Source of the DNA: JAPLJC01 sp963697965
GTDB lineage: Bacteria > Desulfobacterota > Desulfobaccia > Desulfobaccales > 0-14-0-80-60-11
Length of the DNA stretch: 64,000 nucleotides
Assembly (NCBI GenBank): GCA_963697965.1
Contig: OY969108.1
Coordinates: forward strand, 2,418,001 to 2,482,000
Reading direction: 5' to 3'
Shown here: positions 60,608 through 64,000 of the stretch, one piece after another
How the letters are laid out: each line of letters opens with the position of its first letter
Position numbering within the stretch: the first letter of the stretch is position 1
Program-made: the position numbers and the translations under genes
Notes under the pieces: model-generated
What the model was told of the DNA's origin: nothing
What the model saw: the letters and a program-made list of their open reading frames with translations, nothing else
Databases searched by the model: none

Positions 60608-61738
60608 ATGATAAAAAAATTCTGGAAAGACCAATTAGGCGTCACGGCGGTTTTGGTAGGATTAATGCTGCCGGTCCTGGTGGGCTTTCTCGGCCTGGCC
60701 CTGGACCTGGGACATGTGGTCCTCGTCAGGACCCAGATGCAAAACGCCGTGGACGCCGCAGCCTGCGGCGGCGCTATCCAATTACAGAGTAGTCAGGCCC
60801 TGGCAACATCTAAGGCAAATGCTCTCATCATCAGTAATAACTTCAACCTGACCCCTACGGTAACTTTTACTCAAGATCCGAACGGTAAAAATCCCTCTAA
60901 TGCTCCGGAATGTAACGTTAAACTGACCAACGCTGTTCCAACATATTTTATGAAGGTGTTGGGCATTCCCACTGTCAACCTGACGGCATACGCAGAAGCC
61001 ATATTGCATTCTGGATCCACAGGGCCTTTTGCTTATGCCCTGTTCTCAAATACTAACTTAACAATTGGTCCTGCCGCGTTCAACATCACGGGGTCGGTAT
61101 TTGCAAATGAAGAGCTAGAGGTAAATGGGGCTGAGAATATTTCAGGAAAGGCGGTAGGTGTTACTAAGGTAAGTTTAAGTGGTGCAGGTAATCTAGGTTC
61201 TGTTTCTTCTGCCTCGGTATCCAATATAACGGATTCTGGTGCTTTTAATATAGGATCAGAATCTGGGGGTGCACAAACTATTAACCTGTCTAACTATAAC
61301 TATACCCAGCAGATACAGCAAACTGCCGCTACGACTGTTAATGGTAATTACACACAAAGTGGCGCTTTGAATATAAATGGCAATGTGTATGTAACCGGTA
61401 CGGCAACATTAAGCGGAGCGATTAATAATACAGGAGCGATTTTGGCGGATGGAAATATAACTGTGACTGGTGCGGCAAATATCAGTGGTTCCGGCCAAAT
61501 TTTTCTCTATTCGGCCAATGGCAATATTACAATTAATGGTGCGACTAACTTTGGGAGCGGTAGTTCAAGTGCAATCCTATATGCCCCTAATGGCACGGTA
61601 AGCATTAGTGGTGCCTCTAATATAAATGGAGGTATAATAGCAAACGCGATTACATTTCCTGGTGCGGCATTTAACGTTAACGGGGGTTATCCGATAACGT
61701 CTTTAAACCTTGCAGCTCATGCCCAATTAATAGATTAG
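60608..61738 (+). CDS. TadG-like protein with repetitive beta-helix-like C-terminus
   Basis: A 376-residue protein. The TadG-like N-terminus is QLGVTAVLVGLMLPVLVGFL, then ALDLGHVVLVRTQMQNAVDA. From about residue 150 on, Asn/Gly/Ala/Ser-rich repeats (GALNINGNVYVTGTATLSGA, NGNITINGATNFGSGSSS, NGTVSISGASNINGG) suggest a right-handed beta-solenoid, like the polymer-forming or cytoskeleton-like repeats. The coding DNA there is much richer in AT than the start. It probably forms an extracellular or periplasmic adhesive part of the Tad system. Confidence 0.78.
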   Translation: MIKKFWKDQLGVTAVLVGLMLPVLVGFLGLALDLGHVVLVRTQMQNAVDAAACGGAIQLQSSQALATSKANALIISNNFNLTPTVTFTQDPNGKNPSNAPECNVKLTNAVPTYFMKVLGIPTVNLTAYAEAILHSGSTGPFAYALFSNTNLTIGPAAFNITGSVFANEELEVNGAENISGKAVGVTKVSLSGAGNLGSVSSASVSNITDSGAFNIGSESGGAQTINLSNYNYTQQIQQTAATTVNGNYTQSGALNINGNVYVTGTATLSGAINNTGAILADGNITVTGAANISGSGQIFLYSANGNITINGATNFGSGSSSAILYAPNGTVSISGASNINGGIIANAITFPGAAFNVNGGYPITSLNLAAHAQLID

Positions 61739-61909
61739 GCCTTTATTACCTCCCGGAATCTTCCCGGAAGATCGCCCCCAACTGCCGGAGCCGCGCCGGG
61801 TTCAAGCTCCCTGCATCCACCTGATTTGCCCATCAGCTCACCCGGAAGCCCGGAAGAAAAACCAAGCCAAGAGGGCCGCAGTTAATTTTTCAATCCCGTC
61901 CGCGGCTCC

Positions 61910-61938
61910 GTAGGGGTGGGTTTGAAACCCACCCCTAC
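61910..61938. repeat. GTAGGGGTGGG palindrome
   Basis: GTAGGGGTGGGTTTGAAACC continuing to CACCCCTAC, a variant of the GTAGGGGCGGG family. The region 61739-62301 holds no gene; it also has an AAATCCCCCC/GGGGGGTT pair (62163-62199). Confidence 0.8.
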
Positions 61939-62301
61939 ACGGCCCACCTCGTTAACTTTTCCATGCTAGCCGCGAGGAGAAGGCCGCTTGAGAAAAGAAC
62001 TAGCAGGAGAAAATCGAGAAATGGCCCAGCCCCACCGGCAGCCAGCTAGTGGAGTGCCTCATAATTAGCTGGACATAATATCAAGACTGGAACGCTGGAT
62101 TTGGCTTGGGTAAGTCCCCCTTTGAAAAAGGGGTACTTAGAGGGATTTCAAGAGGTTATATTAAATCCCCCCTCCCCCCCTTTTCCAAAGGGGGGTTAAT
62201 AATCCGTCAGTTTCAATGGATAATCAACCGCGGGACAGACCACCAGGACCTGCCAGGTCTTGAACCGCCGGGGTTTGAGGGAGTCCAGGGGAGTTGGATA
62301 T

Positions 62302-62377
62302 TGGTGGCGGGGGACAGAATCGAACTGCCGACACGGGGATTTTCAGTCCCCTGCTCTACCGACTGAGCTACCCCGCC
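62302..62377 (-). tRNA. tRNA-Phe (GAA)
   Basis: On the minus strand GGCGGGG opens the acceptor arm, the anticodon loop reads CTGAAAA and the T arm contains GTTCGATTC; CCA is encoded at 62304-62302. The D arm GCTCAGTCGGTAGAGC is canonical. Confidence 0.95.
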
Positions 62378-62464
62378 GACCGATAAGTTGTTTATCTTGC
62401 CCCCGGGCTTTTGTCAAGACCTTAGACAGGCAGGAGTGCGGGCCCGAGCCAACATGCGCTCCCT

Positions 62465-62494
62465 GTAGGGGCGGGGTTAAAACCCGCCCCTTTA
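62465..62494. repeat. GTAGGGGCGGGG palindrome
   Basis: GTAGGGGCGGGGTTAAAACC continuing CGCCCCTTTA, downstream of the tRNA-Phe on its 5' side. No gene is seen in 62378-62775. Confidence 0.8.
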
Positions 62495-62775
62495 CAGCCC
62501 ACCCCGCCCTCTTGCCAACTCCCGGGTCCGCTTGTCAGGAATGGTCCCCCTCCCGTGTCCTAGAAAACCGGGTCCATCCCACGTTCCTGGGTTTAAAATT
62601 CATGGTTTTCGAAGGTAAAAATCAGGGAAAACCAGTATTTACCTTCTTTCTGAAATTACCGATATTATCATCGAAACCCAAGGAGGATCGGAGAATCGAC
62701 TTGGTAAACCTCAAAAATCGATTTGCTATTAAGCTCTAAGGAATGGCCCCACTGGGAGGGGGCACGTATTGAACG

Positions 62776-62930
62776 TCGATCATGCGGCAAAATTTGATGG
62801 ATTTGCGGGCATCTATTCGATATAAAGGTGAATAGTTGGCAAAGCGCAGGGTCCCAAGGTCCCCGCTAAGGGGGAAAGCCACAAGAGATGTATGCTGCGG
62901 CCTAATCTCTGGTCTGCGGAGATTCACAAG
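62776..62930 (+). mobile_element. IS1380-family vestige, copy 3 (badly decayed)
   Basis: GATCATGCGGCA corresponds to the left end GATTATGCCGCA of the other copies; GATATAAAGGTGAATAGTTG matches the leader, and GCTAAGGGGGAAAGCC to CTGCGGCCTAATCTC aligns with the codons for ASGETQKEVIRPDFN. It ends there, just before the methyltransferase gene. Confidence 0.6.
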
Positions 62931-62954
62931 ATCGATTGAAAAAGGTTAGGTGAA

Positions 62955-63656
62955 ATGGATCAAGGATTCTGGGAAAAATATTTTCTGACCTATGATCTTT
63001 TGAATGAAGTGATTCCATACCAAGAGCTAATGAATGATCTCATTAGTGTATTGGAGGTGGAAAAGGGTGATTTGATCTTTGATGCGGGCTCAGGGACCGG
63101 AAACTTATCCCTGCTTTTGAAGGCCTACGGGGCGAAGCCAACGGGATATGATTTCTCCGAGAAGGCTATAAAAATTCATCTCATGAAAGACCGGGATGCG
63201 GAAGTATATTTTGGTGATCTAACCAATAAACTGCCATTTCCGGATAATTATTTTGATAAGGTTGTATCTAATAATGTTATTTACACAATTGCTAGAGGTA
63301 TCAGGTTATCGCTTTTTGAAGAAATTTATAGGGTATTGAAAATAAAGGGCAAATTTGTCATTGCTAATGTCCATACCGGGTTTAATCCACTTGTGATTTT
63401 TAAGGATCACTTAAAACATTCATTGAAAACAAAGGGGATGAGAAAAACAGCAATTGATATCATAACAAAAGGTAATGCCATTTGGAAATTATTTTATTAT
63501 AGCTACATCATAATAAGAAAAGACAAAGTTGGCAGATATGCATTTGTCGATAAAAATGAGCAGAGACATTTATTAACCCAAGCTGGTTTTAGAAATATCA
63601 GTGGTACAATAAGTGCTTATTCAAATCAAAGTTATATTGATGCAGGGATAAAATAA
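62955..63656 (+). CDS. SAM-dependent methyltransferase, AT-rich
   Basis: A 233-residue class I methyltransferase: GDLIFDAGSGTGNLSLLLKA is motif I, GYDFSEKAIKI the second strand, and LPFPDNYFDKVVSNNVIYTI motif II. It resembles UbiE/Methyltransf_11 enzymes. AGGTG lies three bases before the ATG. Its DNA is strikingly AT-rich (many AAA, ATT and TTT codons) compared with the housekeeping genes here, and it follows an IS1380 vestige, so it was probably acquired. The substrate is unknown. Confidence 0.78.
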   Translation: MDQGFWEKYFLTYDLLNEVIPYQELMNDLISVLEVEKGDLIFDAGSGTGNLSLLLKAYGAKPTGYDFSEKAIKIHLMKDRDAEVYFGDLTNKLPFPDNYFDKVVSNNVIYTIARGIRLSLFEEIYRVLKIKGKFVIANVHTGFNPLVIFKDHLKHSLKTKGMRKTAIDIITKGNAIWKLFYYSYIIIRKDKVGRYAFVDKNEQRHLLTQAGFRNISGTISAYSNQSYIDAGIK

Positions 63657-63676
63657 GTAAACATAAGATATCCCAA

Positions 63677-64000
63677 TTAACGATCCCAAAGCCCCGGTTG
63701 CCGGCGAGCCGGTGGCTCCTTCTTCCCCATTAATTTCTCCGCAATTTCCCGGGCCAGCAAAGGCGCATTCCCGCCGGCCCGATTATTGATGAGCAAATTT
63801 ACCGACACCCCTTCGACGGCGGCTTTGACGATCTCCACCGTCTCCTGCACCATCTCCGGCTGCCGCATACCTTCGATTGGCCTGTCAAAAGGATGCGCCT
63901 TCGCATAAGCGTCTTCATACCGCATGCCCAGGGGCGTCATCAGCCGGATCACGCATTCGCCGCCCCCGTTAAAGAACCTGCCACTAGCCTTGGCCAATTG
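63677..64000 (-). CDS. C-terminal part of a DUF72-like protein (partial)
   Basis: The frame is open to the window edge and encodes at least 108 residues. AYAKAHPFDRPIEG, then MVQETVEIVKAAVEGVSVNL and INNRAGGNAPLLAREIAEKL match my memory of the C-terminus of DUF72-type TIM-barrel proteins. The function of that family is not established. The upstream part lies beyond the window. Confidence 0.55.
   Translation of the reverse strand, partial: QLAKASGRFFNGGGECVIRLMTPLGMRYEDAYAKAHPFDRPIEGMRQPEMVQETVEIVKAAVEGVSVNLLINNRAGGNAPLLAREIAEKLMGKKEPPARRQPGLWDR

Noticed and set aside
62260..62739. 159-codon plus-strand frame
   Set aside because: It reads across the reverse complement of tRNA-Phe and a REP palindrome.

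Overview
The window is a 64-kb piece of a GC-rich, Gram-negative bacterial chromosome. Two-CCG-domain iron-sulfur proteins, a multi-[4Fe-4S] ferredoxin protein, a DsrE-like protein, an NtrC-class regulator, many small stress-type membrane proteins and dispersed palindromes suggest an anaerobic Desulfobacterota (former Deltaproteobacteria), perhaps Desulfobacca-like. This is inferred from gene content only; no rRNA is present.

Layout. 1-2.3 kb: purN (cut by the edge), a Spy/CpxP-like protein and an anchored alpha/beta-hydrolase. 3.0-10.5 kb: a gene cluster that looks like the pathway for a modified pterin or pyrimidine glycoside: RibD-type reductase, MDR dehydrogenase, a PTPS/QueD-fold enzyme with Glu in place of the catalytic Cys, GT4 glycosyltransferase, methyltransferase and HAD phosphatase, interrupted by a clan-A glycoside hydrolase. 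10.7-19.5 kb: sigma-54 activator, LutA-like protein, NagZ, GT9, DsrE-like protein, ferredoxin protein, GT87. 19.7-25.4 kb: a complete TolC/MFP/RND efflux operon. 25.4-30.0 kb: class 3 asparaginase, HIT, LapA, MutS. 30.4 kb: tRNA-Gly and tRNA-Cys.

30.6-46.0 kb is a visibly AT-richer, repeat-rich and partly decayed region just downstream of the tRNA pair. It starts with a promoter-driven three-gene cassette (two unknown proteins plus a ComEC-like metallo-beta-lactamase protein). A ThsB-like TIR protein facing a stand-alone SLOG protein follows; these two cassettes are the best candidates for undescribed, defence-type systems. Then come IS1380 debris, a CpaE/TadZ-like ATPase, a soluble histidine kinase, a frameshifted YkuD transpeptidase, a collagen-like lipoprotein and a string of short envelope proteins (DUF3309, DUF3096, Thivi_2564-like, two DUF4389). 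Four copies of a repeat carrying the promoter of the HU gene are scattered through it.

46.0-57 kb returns to housekeeping genes: HU, SRP RNA, M20 peptidase, trmO-aroB-aroF, a TPR protein, ParA, mnmA and an MtaB-type methylthiotransferase enclosed by two copies of a MITE-like repeat. 57.8-61.7 kb carries two TadE/TadG-like pairs; one TadG-like protein ends in a domain resembling ice-binding (DUF3494) beta-solenoids. 62-64 kb holds tRNA-Phe, an IS1380 vestige, an AT-rich methyltransferase gene and the end of a DUF72-like gene.
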